Origin: Burkholderia gladioli
GTDB lineage: Bacteria; Pseudomonadota; Gammaproteobacteria; Burkholderiales; Burkholderiaceae
Direction of reading: 5' to 3'
NCBI RefSeq assembly: GCF_000959725.1
Contig: NZ_CP009322.1
Span: forward strand, 1,984,001-2,048,000
DNA length: 64,000 bases
In this document: piece by piece, positions 29,506-38,468 of the stretch
Numbering within the stretch: position 1 is the first letter of the stretch
How the letters are laid out: every line of letters starts with the position of its first letter
Program-made: the position numbers and the translations under genes
Notes under the pieces: model-generated
What the model was told of the DNA's origin: nothing
Databases searched by the model: none
The model's input: the letters and a program-made list of their open reading frames with translations, nothing else

Positions 29506-30660
29506 ATGAGCCCACCGCTGTCCTTCGCCTGCCGCCGCGACACGTTCCGGATCGGCATCGACGCCGCCGCCTACGAGCTGCCCGGCGCGCGTGTCGAGAT
29601 CGAGGCCTGGGCCGCCGAGCACGGCTACCCGGCCGAGCGCGCCGCCGCCATCGCGCGCGCCGGCAGCCGCTATTTCCACGTCGCGTCCGATACCAGCGAG
29701 ACCGAGCTGGCGATCGCGGCGGTGCAGCGCCTGCTCGACACGTCGCGCAGCAGTGCGAAGCAGATCGGCGCGATCGTGCACGTGCATACCCAGCCGTTCA
29801 GCGTGCCGCCCGCGCCGCGCAGCCTGCCCCACGAGGTGGCCGCGCACTGCGGGATCGCGCCGCTGTGGATGGGCTCGATCGCGCCGCTCGCCAGCGCGTC
29901 GATCGCCACCGGCATCGAGGCGGTGCGCGCGCTGATGCGGCGCCACGCGCAGCTCGACGCGGCCCTGGTCGTGTCCTCGGATCGCGCCTACGGCGAGGAC
30001 ACGCGCATGCGGCAGGATCGCGGCGTGCAATGCGACGGCGCGGCGGCGATGCTGCTGGTGCGCAACAGCACCCGCAACCGGCTCGGCGGCATCGCGCTCT
30101 CCACCTCGGCGCCCGCCTACCGCGACGCGGACGCGGCCGGCTACGAGACCGGCTTCGACGGCGCGCCGGAAGCGGGCTTCGAATCCAGCTTCGATTCACG
30201 GCTCGATTCACGGCTCGATTCACGGCTCGATTCACGGCTCGATTCACGCTTCGATTCGCGCTTCGAATCGGCCTTTGAATCCCGCCTCGGCGAGCGCCAC
30301 CGCGCCGGCTTCGCCCCCCACGCGCGCGCGCCGAGCTGGCCGGTCACGCGCGAGGTGATCGACGCGGCCGTCGCGATGGAGCCGCACCCGCTCGCCGACT
30401 ACGCCCTGCTGCTGCCGCCCAACGTGGACCTGCCCGGCTGGGATGCGCTGTGCCGCGAGATGCGGCTGCCGCGCGAGCGCCTGTTCGCGGCCAACATCCA
30501 CGCGCGCGGCCACGCCTGCTGCTCCGACTTCCCGATCAATCTCGCCGATGCCGGGCTCGACGCGCTCGCGCTGGGCCAGCACGTGATCGGCGTGATGCAG
30601 TCCAGCCGCGGCGCGCACGCGGCCCTCACCCTCCACCCCGCGAGCCGCCATGACGATTGA
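29506..30660 (+). CDS. KAS-III-like thiolase-fold protein without the active-site Cys
   Basis: 384 residues. The overall layout is of a ketoacyl synthase III-type protein (SRYFHVASDTSETELAIAAVQRLL, GAIVHVHTQPFS, VVSSDRAYGEDT, CDGAAAMLLV). The segment that should hold the nucleophilic Cys reads IAPLASASIA (residues 125-134), with Ser rather than Cys. The C-terminal catalytic part reads NIHARGHACCSD (330-341), where FabH has Gly-Asn. Residues 230-261 are eight tandem tetrapeptides of the D/E-S-R/A-L/F type encoded by a 12-bp repeat, an insertion not expected in the fold. It could be an acyltransferase using Ser, or a non-catalytic partner. First gene of operon 2, overlapping the next by 11 nt. 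Confidence 0.75.
   Translation: MSPPLSFACRRDTFRIGIDAAAYELPGARVEIEAWAAEHGYPAERAAAIARAGSRYFHVASDTSETELAIAAVQRLLDTSRSSAKQIGAIVHVHTQPFSVPPAPRSLPHEVAAHCGIAPLWMGSIAPLASASIATGIEAVRALMRRHAQLDAALVVSSDRAYGEDTRMRQDRGVQCDGAAAMLLVRNSTRNRLGGIALSTSAPAYRDADAAGYETGFDGAPEAGFESSFDSRLDSRLDSRLDSRLDSRFDSRFESAFESRLGERHRAGFAPHARAPSWPVTREVIDAAVAMEPHPLADYALLLPPNVDLPGWDALCREMRLPRERLFAANIHARGHACCSDFPINLADAGLDALALGQHVIGVMQSSRGAHAALTLHPASRHDD
30193..30288 (+). repeat. 12-bp in-frame tandem repeat in the KAS-III-like gene
   Basis: Eight consecutive 12-bp units: the first four are identical (GATTCACGGCTC), and the rest diverge gradually (GATTCACGCTTC, GATTCGCGCTTC, then two GAAT... units). Each encodes Asp/Glu-Ser-Arg/Ala-Leu/Phe. 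Length changes would keep the reading frame. Confidence 0.9.
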
Positions 30661-31846
30661 CCGATCGATGCCGCGCGATGCCGACCATGCCTGGCTCGCC
30701 GGGCTGCGCACGCCCTGCTACGTGTACGACCCGCAAGTGGCGCTCGCGCGCTACCGCGCGCTGAAGGCGCGGCTCGGCACGCGCCTGGTGGTGTCGCTCA
30801 AGGCCAATCCCGATCCCGCCCTGCTGGCGCGCTGCGCGAGCGGCTTCGAGGACGGCGTGGAGCTGGCCAGCCGCGGCGAGCTGGCCCTGGTCGAGACGCG
30901 CACCGAGCTGCCGCGCTACCTGAACAATCCCTCGATGGACGAGGACTTCATGCGCGCGGGCCTGGCCGCGCGCTGCCGCATCGTGCTCGACAACCTCGAC
31001 GCGGCAAGGCGCTTCGTGCCACTGGCGCTCGAATCAGCCGCGCACGGCAGGCCGCCCGAGGCGATCCTGCTGCGCCTGAACGCCGGCGCGCTGGCCGGCG
31101 AGCAGGCACGCCCACACTGGCACGACCACTTCGGGATGACGCCGAACGAGGCTGCCGCGGCGGTGCGCGCGCTCGCCGCCGCCGGTTTCGCCGCCGCCGG
31201 CCTGCACGTGTTCGCCGGTCCTCACAGCTTCGCGCGCCAGGACGCGAGCCCCGCCGACCTGCGCATCCTGCCCGAGGCGCTGGCCGCGCTGGCGCGCGAC
31301 CTCGCGCCCCTCAACGGCGCGCCGCTCACCCTGCTGGGGCTGGGCGGCGGTTTCGCCGAAACCCCGGCGCCCGAGGCGATGTTCGACGGCTATCGCGCCG
31401 CGCTGGCGCCGCTGGCCGCCGCGCACACGCTGACCCACGAGGCCGGCCGCGCGATCTTCGCCGACGCGGGCTGGTTCGTCACGCGCGTGGTGGCGGTCAA
31501 GCACTGGGCCGACCGCAGCATCGCGGTCTGCGATGGCGGCCTGTCGCACAGCTTCCTGCTGGCGCAGACCGAGCTGGTGATGCGCCGCCTGGCCAGCCCG
31601 ATCCTGGTGCGCCGCACGCCGGCCGGCGTCGCGCGCGCGGTGCCCACGCTGTTCGTCGGCAGCACCTGCAGCCGCGCCGACGTGATCGGCCGCGACGAAC
31701 GGCGCGACGCGCCGCCGCCGCAAGCCGGCGACCTCGCCGTGTTCCCGCGCTGCGGCGCCTATCACCGCACCTACTCGATGACGCACTTCCTGTCGCACCA
31801 GCCCGCCCACGTTGAGATCCGGCCGACCGGCACGGATCCGGAATGA
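30650..31846 (+). CDS. Type III PLP-dependent decarboxylase
   Basis: 398 residues with alanine-racemase-fold barrel plus beta domain. The PLP lysine is Lys51 in VVSLKANPDP. Further motifs are the HVFAGPHSF strand, LGLGGGF phosphate loop, HEAGRAIFADAGWF, and the catalytic-dimer Cys340 in GSTCSRADVIGRD. This is the diaminopimelate/ornithine decarboxylase family, and closest in style to decarboxylases paired with an AMP ligase in exosortase-type loci. The AMP ligase follows 10 bases later, so a decarboxylated amino acid or amino-dicarboxylate intermediate is probably made and activated here. Substrate not determinable by eye. Confidence 0.87.
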   Translation: MTIDRSMPRDADHAWLAGLRTPCYVYDPQVALARYRALKARLGTRLVVSLKANPDPALLARCASGFEDGVELASRGELALVETRTELPRYLNNPSMDEDFMRAGLAARCRIVLDNLDAARRFVPLALESAAHGRPPEAILLRLNAGALAGEQARPHWHDHFGMTPNEAAAAVRALAAAGFAAAGLHVFAGPHSFARQDASPADLRILPEALAALARDLAPLNGAPLTLLGLGGGFAETPAPEAMFDGYRAALAPLAAAHTLTHEAGRAIFADAGWFVTRVVAVKHWADRSIAVCDGGLSHSFLLAQTELVMRRLASPILVRRTPAGVARAVPTLFVGSTCSRADVIGRDERRDAPPPQAGDLAVFPRCGAYHRTYSMTHFLSHQPAHVEIRPTGTDPE

Positions 31847-31856
31847 GGAGCCGCCC

Positions 31857-33440
31857 ATGAACGCCCTGATCAGCCTTGCCGACATCCTCGAGGACAGCGC
31901 GCGCCGCTGGCCGCATCACCCGGCCTTTGCCGACAGCAAGCGCGAGGCGAGCTACGCCCGGCTCGCGCAGGCCGTCGCGCACGGCGCCGCCGCCCTGCTC
32001 GCGGCCGGCGCCGCGCCCGGCGAGCGGATCGCCATCCTCGGCCCCAAGCAGTTCGAGACGGTGGTGGCGATCCTGGCCGCCAACGCGATCGGCGCGCTGT
32101 TCGTGCCGATCAATCCGCAGTTGAAGGAAACGCAGATCGAACACATCGTCGCCGACAGCGGCGCCAGCCTGTTGCTGGCCGGCGCGGAGCGGCTCAAGCG
32201 CATGCCGGCGCTGGCCGCGCGAATGGCCTCGCGAACGCTGCCGATGGAGGCCTTCGCCGAGGCGATCCATGCCGGCGGGGCCATCGTCGACTCGCCGACG
32301 ACGAGCGCCGCGCGCCGGCTGGTCGACGACGACCCCGCCGCCCTGCTCTACACCTCCGGCTCCACCGGCAAGCCCAAGGGCGTGGTGGTCTCGCAGCGCA
32401 ATCTCGTGTCGGGCGCCTTCAGCGTGGCCGCCTACCAGGGCCTGGAAGCGCACGACGTGATCCTCGGCGTGCTGCCGCTGAGCTTCGACGCGGGCCTCAG
32501 CCAGCTCACCACCGCCCTGGTCTCGGGCGCCTGCTACGCGCCGCTCGACTTCCTGCGCCCCTCGGAAGTGCCGAAATACTGCGAGGCGCGCGGCGTCACC
32601 TCGATCACCGCGGTGCCGCCGCTGTGGATGCAGCTGGCCTCGGTCGAATGGAGCGAGGCCGCGCGCCAGCGCATCCGCCGCTTCGCCAATACCGGCGGCC
32701 ACCTGGCCACGCCGCTGCTGAACCGGCTGGAGGCGCTCTACCCGCGGGCCGCGCCCTACCTGATGTACGGGCTGACCGAGGCGTTCCGCTCGACCTACCT
32801 GCCGCCGGCCGAGGCGCGGCAGCGCCCGAGTTCGATCGGCAAGGCGGTGCCCAATGCCGAGATCCTGGTGCTGCGCGCCGACGGCAGCGAATGCGGCGTC
32901 GACGAGCCCGGCGAGCTGGTGCATCGCGGCGCCTTCGTCACGCTCGGCTACTGGAACCAGCCGGAGCTGACCGCGCAGCGGTTCCGGCCGCTGCCCAGCC
33001 GCCACGGCGAGATCCCGCGCCACGGCGTGGGCGTGTGGTCGGGCGACATCGTGCGCCGCGACGCGCAGGGCTACCTCTACTTCGTGGCGCGCGCCGACGA
33101 CATGATCAAGACCTCCGGCTACCGCGTCAGCCCCACCGAGGTGGAGGACGTGCTGTTCGCGCTGCCGCACGTGCGCGAGGCGGCCGCCTTCGGCGTGCCG
33201 CACCCGGCGCTGGGCGAGGCGATCGCGGTATCGATCGTCACCACCCTGGATGCCGAGCAGTGCCGCGAGGACATCGCCCGCGCCTGCCGCGCCGCGCTGC
33301 CCACCTACATGGCGCCGCTGATCGTCGACATGCAGCCGGCCCTGCCGCGCAACCCGAACGGCAAGATCGACCGCGCCGCGCTCAAGGCGCTACACCGCCA
33401 CAAGTTCACCGGCGCGGCGCGCCCGGAGACCCACGCATGA
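31857..33440 (+). CDS. AMP-dependent acyl ligase
   Basis: 527 residues. ANL-superfamily enzyme with TSGSTGKPKG (166-175), PLSFDAGLSQLTTALVSGA, YGLTEAFRSTYLP, SGDIVRRDAQGYLYFVARADDMIKTSGYRV, and the C-terminal NPNGKIDR lysine. It resembles ligases that travel with type III PLP decarboxylases. It should activate a carboxylic acid as acyl-AMP and pass it to CoA or a carrier domain. GAGGAG precedes the ATG; its stop overlaps the next start (ATGA). Confidence 0.88.
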   Translation: MNALISLADILEDSARRWPHHPAFADSKREASYARLAQAVAHGAAALLAAGAAPGERIAILGPKQFETVVAILAANAIGALFVPINPQLKETQIEHIVADSGASLLLAGAERLKRMPALAARMASRTLPMEAFAEAIHAGGAIVDSPTTSAARRLVDDDPAALLYTSGSTGKPKGVVVSQRNLVSGAFSVAAYQGLEAHDVILGVLPLSFDAGLSQLTTALVSGACYAPLDFLRPSEVPKYCEARGVTSITAVPPLWMQLASVEWSEAARQRIRRFANTGGHLATPLLNRLEALYPRAAPYLMYGLTEAFRSTYLPPAEARQRPSSIGKAVPNAEILVLRADGSECGVDEPGELVHRGAFVTLGYWNQPELTAQRFRPLPSRHGEIPRHGVGVWSGDIVRRDAQGYLYFVARADDMIKTSGYRVSPTEVEDVLFALPHVREAAAFGVPHPALGEAIAVSIVTTLDAEQCREDIARACRAALPTYMAPLIVDMQPALPRNPNGKIDRAALKALHRHKFTGAARPETHA

Positions 33441-34552
33441 GCCTGTCGAGGCACCACGCCGCGCGGCACGGGGCACGCGGCGGGACACCCGCCGCGGCGC
33501 TCGCCGCGCGGCCCGCGCTGACGCTGTCGGGCGGCGTGCTGGTGCTGCCGGCCGCGGTCGCCTTCGGCACCGTGCAGGCCCAGGAGCGGCACCCCGGCTA
33601 TCGCCACCTGCTGCTGCCGCAGGCGCGTTTCGCGCGGCCCTGCGACGCGCCGGGCCACCTGGCGCCGGCCGGCCGCGCGCGCCTGCACGTGGCGCCGCCG
33701 GGCCGCAGCCTGGCCGACCTGGCCGCCGACGCCGCGCTCGACCTGCGCGACCAGCTCGGCTCGCTGCGCCTGGCGCGCAGCACCCACGTGGTGGTGGCCA
33801 GTTGCGCGCTCGACGAGCGGATCGGCGCCTCGGTGGTGGGCCGCATGCAATGCGAGCTGGGCCTGCGCGATGCCGCGCCGCTGGCGCTGGGCCAGAACGG
33901 CACGCTCGGCTGGTACGGCGCGCTCGACCTGCTCGACGGCATGCTCGACGAGGGCGAGCAGGCGCTGGTGATCCTCAGCGATAAATGGCTGCATCCCTTC
34001 GTGCGGCAGTTCGGCGACCTGGTCGGCTACGGCGACGCGGCCGCGGCCCTGCTGGTAAGCCGCGAGGCGGGCGCCCCGCGCGAGCCGGTCCGCGCCGGCG
34101 GCCAGGGCGCGAACTGGGGCGAGCTGCGCGGCGTGGCGCTCGAATTCGGCCCGGCGATCGCCGATCCCTGGTGCGCCGCGCCCGAGGCGCTGCGCGAGGC
34201 GCTGACCCCGCTCGCCGCGCGCGCCATCCGCCGCGCGCTCGAGCAGGCCCGCACGCCGGCCGACACCCTCGACTGGTGCGTGCCGCCCGGTTTCGATCCG
34301 GCCTTCGTGGCCCGCGTCGCCGACGCCGCCGCGATTCCGGCCGGCGCGCGGGTGCGCCACGAACTGGCCGGCCACCTGTCCTCGTCCGATTCCGCGGCCT
34401 CGCTGATCCAGCTGGCCGCCTCGCTCGACGAGGGCGAACGGCGCAGCGTGCTGGTCTGGGACGCCGCGCTGCACGGCGCGGCCGCGGCCGCCGTCTACGA
34501 CGTGACGGGCGGCCTGCACGCCGCCCTCGATATCGAAGGAGAGGCGCGATGA
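33437..34552 (+). CDS. Second KAS-III-like protein without the active-site Cys
   Basis: 371 residues of thiolase fold (VVVASCALDERIGASVVGRMQCELGL, VGYGDAAAALLVS, then AASLIQLAASLDEGERRSVLVWDA). At the nucleophile position the sequence is LALGQNGTLG (149-158), with no Cys. The C-terminal motif AGHLSSSD (311-318) replaces the FabH Gly-Asn, as in the first KAS-III-like protein. The two may form a heteromer or act as non-decarboxylative acyltransferases. It is translationally coupled at both ends (ATGA overlaps). Confidence 0.72.
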   Translation: MSLSRHHAARHGARGGTPAAALAARPALTLSGGVLVLPAAVAFGTVQAQERHPGYRHLLLPQARFARPCDAPGHLAPAGRARLHVAPPGRSLADLAADAALDLRDQLGSLRLARSTHVVVASCALDERIGASVVGRMQCELGLRDAAPLALGQNGTLGWYGALDLLDGMLDEGEQALVILSDKWLHPFVRQFGDLVGYGDAAAALLVSREAGAPREPVRAGGQGANWGELRGVALEFGPAIADPWCAAPEALREALTPLAARAIRRALEQARTPADTLDWCVPPGFDPAFVARVADAAAIPAGARVRHELAGHLSSSDSAASLIQLAASLDEGERRSVLVWDAALHGAAAAAVYDVTGGLHAALDIEGEAR

Positions 34553-36396
34553 GCGCATACAAGCTGAGCCTGCGCGAACTGCGCTTTTTCCTGTGGGAGC
34601 TGTTCGAGACCGAGCAGCGCTTCCTCGGCGAGGGCCCCTACGCGGGCCTCGATCGCGCCGCGCTCGACGCGCTGCTCGAGCGCGCGCGCGACTTCGCCCT
34701 GGACCTGGGCCGCAGCTACCAGCAATCGGATGTCGAGGGCTGCGAGCTGCTGGCCGACGGCCGGGTGCGCATCCCCGCCGACTTCCACGGCCTGTGGGCG
34801 CGCTTTCGCGACGAGTGGTCGAGCACCCTGTTCGGCACCGAGCGCGGCCTGCCGCCGATCCTGACCCAGGTGCTCTACGAGATGTTCATGGGGGCCAACC
34901 CGTCCTTCATGACCTACGGCGGCTTCTCGCGGCCGGCCATCAAGCTGCTGCAGTCGAGCGGCACACCGGCCCAGAAGGCCCTGATCGAGCCGCTCAGGAC
35001 CTCGCGCTGGGACGCCTGCTTCTGCGCCACCGAGCCGCGCGCCGGTACCGACCTGACCGCCGTCGGGCTGCGCGCCGAACCGCTCGATCAGGACGTCTAC
35101 ACGCTGCGCGGCGAGAAGGTCTTCATCTCGGCCGGCATGCACGAGCTGACCGAGAACACGCTGTACTTCGTGCTGGGCCGCGTCGAATCCTCGGCACCGG
35201 ATTCCTTCTCCCTGTCCTGCTTCGTGGTGCCGCGCTTCTGGCCCGACGAGGCCAGCGGCGAGCTGCGTCCGAACCACGTGGAATGCATCGGCCTGCCGCG
35301 CAAGATGGGGCTCAAGGGCTGCGCCAACACGCACCTGGTGTTCGGCCGCGGCGGGGCCACTCGCGGCTGGCTGCTGGGCGCTCGCCGCAACGTCGGCCTG
35401 CTGCAGCTGATCCCGCTGATGAACCAGGCGCGCATGAGCACCGGCATGTTCGGCGTGGGCGTGGCCTCCAACGCCTACCTGCACGCGGTCGACTACGCGC
35501 GCCAGCGCCGGCAGGGCCGCCCCATCGAGCAGGCCTCGAACACCAGCGCCGAGCGCGTGGCGATCATCGAGCATGCCGACGTGCAGCGCATGCTGATCGA
35601 CATGAAGAGCCGCCTGGACGGCTGCCGCGGCCTGCTCGGCAAGCTGGCCGCCACCGCCACCCAGGCGCTGGTCCTGGAGGCCGCGCCCGATGCCGACCCG
35701 GCCCTGATCGAGCGCCGCCGCAAGCTGCAGCAGATGCTCACGCCGATCTGCAAGGCCTTCATCTCGGACCAGGCCTGGCGCATCTGCGAGAGCGCGATCC
35801 AGGTGCACGGCGGGCTCGGCTACACCGACGCGAGCCCGGTCGAGCAATGCGCGCGCGACGTCAAGGTGCTGTCGATCTGGGAGGGCACCAACTACATCCA
35901 GGCCCAGGACCTGGTGCGCGACAAGCTCGGCTACGGCCGCCAGTCGCGCCTGATCCAGTATTACCGCGACGAACTGGAGATCTTCCTCGCGCAGCGCGGC
36001 CGCGCCGACACGCCGGCCGAGCTGCGGCCCTGCTTCGACGCGCTGCGCGCCGGCGCCGAGCGCATCGCCACGGCACTCGACCACATCTCCCGCGACGTGC
36101 GCGACGGGCTCACGCATCGCAGCAGCCAGTTCTACACGCGCTTCCTGGAGATGTTCGGCATCGTCACCTCGGCCTGGGTGCTGCTGGAATCGGCCTGCAT
36201 CGCCGCGCGCCGGCTGGCGCTGCCCGAGGTGGCCGGGGACGCCGCCGAGGCCGCGTTCTATCGCGGCAAGCTCAAGAGCGCGCGCTACTACTTCGCCAAC
36301 GTGCTGCCCCTGGTCGACCAGCATGCCGCGCTGATCGCGACCATGGGCGAGGCGGCCATCGAGATCAGCGGCGACGAACTTGCACAGGTGGAATGA
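34549..36396 (+). CDS. Acyl-CoA dehydrogenase (long form)
   Basis: 615 residues. FAD-dependent acyl-CoA dehydrogenase with CFCATEPRAGTDL, RGEKVFISAG, LGARRNVGLLQLIPLMNQARM, HGGLGYTDASPVEQCARDVKVLSIWEGTN and catalytic-base Glu445, plus a ~150-residue C-terminal helical extension as in FadE5/AidB-like long forms. It should introduce an alpha,beta double bond in an acyl thioester. Beside a decarboxylase and a ligase, it is a candidate for making a dehydro-amino-acid or unsaturated building block. Coupled to the preceding gene by ATGA. Confidence 0.9.
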   Translation: MSAYKLSLRELRFFLWELFETEQRFLGEGPYAGLDRAALDALLERARDFALDLGRSYQQSDVEGCELLADGRVRIPADFHGLWARFRDEWSSTLFGTERGLPPILTQVLYEMFMGANPSFMTYGGFSRPAIKLLQSSGTPAQKALIEPLRTSRWDACFCATEPRAGTDLTAVGLRAEPLDQDVYTLRGEKVFISAGMHELTENTLYFVLGRVESSAPDSFSLSCFVVPRFWPDEASGELRPNHVECIGLPRKMGLKGCANTHLVFGRGGATRGWLLGARRNVGLLQLIPLMNQARMSTGMFGVGVASNAYLHAVDYARQRRQGRPIEQASNTSAERVAIIEHADVQRMLIDMKSRLDGCRGLLGKLAATATQALVLEAAPDADPALIERRRKLQQMLTPICKAFISDQAWRICESAIQVHGGLGYTDASPVEQCARDVKVLSIWEGTNYIQAQDLVRDKLGYGRQSRLIQYYRDELEIFLAQRGRADTPAELRPCFDALRAGAERIATALDHISRDVRDGLTHRSSQFYTRFLEMFGIVTSAWVLLESACIAARRLALPEVAGDAAEAAFYRGKLKSARYYFANVLPLVDQHAALIATMGEAAIEISGDELAQVE

Positions 36397-36397
36397 C

Positions 36398-37759
36398 ATG
36401 GAGACGAACCCCAGCAGCACGGCCGAGCCGGTCGAGATCGCCGGGCGTGCCGAACGCACGGCGCCGGCCGGGCGGAACATGACCGGCCGGGCCGAAGCGG
36501 CGGACCAGACGGCCCGGGCCACCTCGCCGCCGGCGGCAGCGGCCGCCGGCAAGCCCGACGGCCCGCCACGCGACCTGTTCGGCCGCCCGGTGACGCGCCA
36601 TCGCGGCACCGACATCGACGGCGCGACGCTGGCCCCCGACGAGGCGTTGCGCGTGCGCGGCATGGACCTCAACGCGCTGATCGGCGCCACCAGCTTCGAG
36701 GGCGCGCTGGCCCACCTGTGGTTCGACGTCGAGCCCGGCGCGGCCGGCCACGCCGGGCACGAACTCGCGCTGCGCGCGCGTCTGGCCGAGCTGTCGGGCG
36801 CGCTGCTGCCGGGCTCGGCCGCGCAGACGGTGGCCGCCGAGATGGGCGCGGCCGGCGTGGCGCCGGTGTTCGCGGCGGCTGCCGGCCTGCTGCGCGGCCT
36901 CGACGACGCCTGGGCGCGCGTGGCCACGCCCTCGCCGTTCGACGCCGACCTGGAGGCCATGCTCGGCAGCGCGGCCGCCGCGCCCTTCCTGCTGCGCGCG
37001 GCGATCGAGGGCAGCCCCTTCGCGGCCGGCGCGCGCGCCGACGACGTGGTGGCCTTCGACGCCGGCTCGACCCACGCGCGCCGCATGCTGGCGCTGACCG
37101 GCGCGCGCCGCCACGACGCGCGCGCCGAGCAGACCATGGACGCGCTGCTGGTGGCCTGGCATGCCGGCTTCGGCTATATCACGCCGACCGTGCTGGCGCC
37201 GCGCGTGGCGATCGGCACCGGCATCACGCTGAGCCAGGCGGTGGCGGCCGGCTTCATGGCCAGCGGCCCCTCGCACGTCGGCGCCGCGCTGGAGGCGATG
37301 CAATGGCTCACGGCGCTGGCCGACACGGTGAGCGCGCCGCGCTCGCCCGCCGCGCTGGAGGCCGCCGCGCGCGCCGCGATCGACGCCGCCCTCGAGGCGC
37401 GCCAAACCCTTTACGGCTTTGGCCATCCGCTGTTCACGGCCGATCCGCGCCCGCCGCACCTGCGCCGGCTGCTGGGCGAATTCGGCCTGGACGGCGGCCC
37501 CTTCCTGAGCCTGTTCGACGCCAGTTGCGAGCACGCCGCCGCGCGCCGCGGGCTGCGTCCGAACATCGATTTCCTGACCGCGACCGCCCTGCTCGAACTC
37601 GGCGTCGAGGCGCCCTCGTGGGGCGTCGGCGTGGGGCTCGGCGCGCGCATCGCGGCGATGTGCGCGCACGCGGTCGAGCGCCGGCAGCGGCCGGCCTTCG
37701 GCGTCAACAGCGCCACCGCGCGACGGCTGCTGGCCGCCGTGCCGGCGGGCTGGCTGTAA
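36398..37759 (+). CDS. Citrate-synthase-family protein
   Basis: 453 residues. The first ~55 residues are Ala/Pro-rich and low complexity. The rest is a citrate/2-methylcitrate synthase fold with the full triad: His293 (GPSHVGAA), His343 (YGFGHP, followed by ADPR) and Asp391 (PNIDF). It differs from housekeeping GltA in length and in lacking the N-terminal NADH-binding domain. In this operon it probably condenses an acyl-CoA with an alpha-keto acid, giving a citrate-type or alkylcitrate unit. Starts one base after the dehydrogenase stop. Confidence 0.85.
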   Translation: METNPSSTAEPVEIAGRAERTAPAGRNMTGRAEAADQTARATSPPAAAAAGKPDGPPRDLFGRPVTRHRGTDIDGATLAPDEALRVRGMDLNALIGATSFEGALAHLWFDVEPGAAGHAGHELALRARLAELSGALLPGSAAQTVAAEMGAAGVAPVFAAAAGLLRGLDDAWARVATPSPFDADLEAMLGSAAAAPFLLRAAIEGSPFAAGARADDVVAFDAGSTHARRMLALTGARRHDARAEQTMDALLVAWHAGFGYITPTVLAPRVAIGTGITLSQAVAAGFMASGPSHVGAALEAMQWLTALADTVSAPRSPAALEAAARAAIDAALEARQTLYGFGHPLFTADPRPPHLRRLLGEFGLDGGPFLSLFDASCEHAAARRGLRPNIDFLTATALLELGVEAPSWGVGVGLGARIAAMCAHAVERRQRPAFGVNSATARRLLAAVPAGWL

Positions 37760-37802
37760 TCCCCCCAATCCTCACCTCATCTCATCCATCGGGAGCTCAT
37801 CC

Positions 37803-38465
37803 ATGCTGCTCAAGAACCTGAGACCGGCGAACGACTACGATCGCTTCGCCACCGAAACGCTCGAACCCTGGGACCTGATGTTCATCGGCCGGATCCGCCA
37901 GTTGGCGCGCGGCATGACGCCGGGCGTGATCGCCGACATCGGCACCGCCACCGGCGTGGTGCCGGTGCGGCTCGGCTCCGATCCGGCGATGGCCGGCTGG
38001 CGCTTCGTCGGCGTCGACCTGGACCCGGCGATGCTGGAGGAAGGCATGCCGCGAATCCGCGAGCTCGGCCTGGAACCGGTGATCGAGATGCGGGTGGGCG
38101 ACGCGCTCGACCTGCCCTTCGAGGACGGCTCGCTGACCATGGCGGTCGGCCGTGCCACCCTGCACCACCTGCCGGACAAGGCGCTGAGCCTGACCGAGAT
38201 GTACCGCGTGCTGGAGCCGGGCGGCATCGCCCTGGTGCACGACATGCGCCGCGACGCGCCCCAGCATCTGCTCGACCGCTTCACCGAGATGCGCGCCGCC
38301 GCCAACTACCCGCCGACCCACGTCGAGGAGAAGGTCACGCTGGCCGAGGCGCGCGAGCTGGTGGACAGCGCGGGCCTCACGCCCTACGCGACCCTCTTCA
38401 GCCCGGCCGGCGGCCTGGGCGCGCTCGGTTTCGAGATCCTGCTGAAGAAGCCGGCGCTGGCCTGA
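37803..38465 (+). CDS. SAM-dependent class I methyltransferase
   Basis: 220 residues. Rossmann fold with motif I VIADIGTATGVVPVRLG, FVGVDLDPAMLEEG, and the post-motif region VGRATLHHLPDKALSLTEMYRVLEPGGIALVHD. This is a UbiE-like small-molecule methyltransferase. It could O- or C-methylate the product or an intermediate. It is 43 bp after the citrate-synthase-like gene and three bases before the dioxygenase gene. Confidence 0.85.
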   Translation: MLLKNLRPANDYDRFATETLEPWDLMFIGRIRQLARGMTPGVIADIGTATGVVPVRLGSDPAMAGWRFVGVDLDPAMLEEGMPRIRELGLEPVIEMRVGDALDLPFEDGSLTMAVGRATLHHLPDKALSLTEMYRVLEPGGIALVHDMRRDAPQHLLDRFTEMRAAANYPPTHVEEKVTLAEARELVDSAGLTPYATLFSPAGGLGALGFEILLKKPALA

Positions 38466-38468
38466 GCC

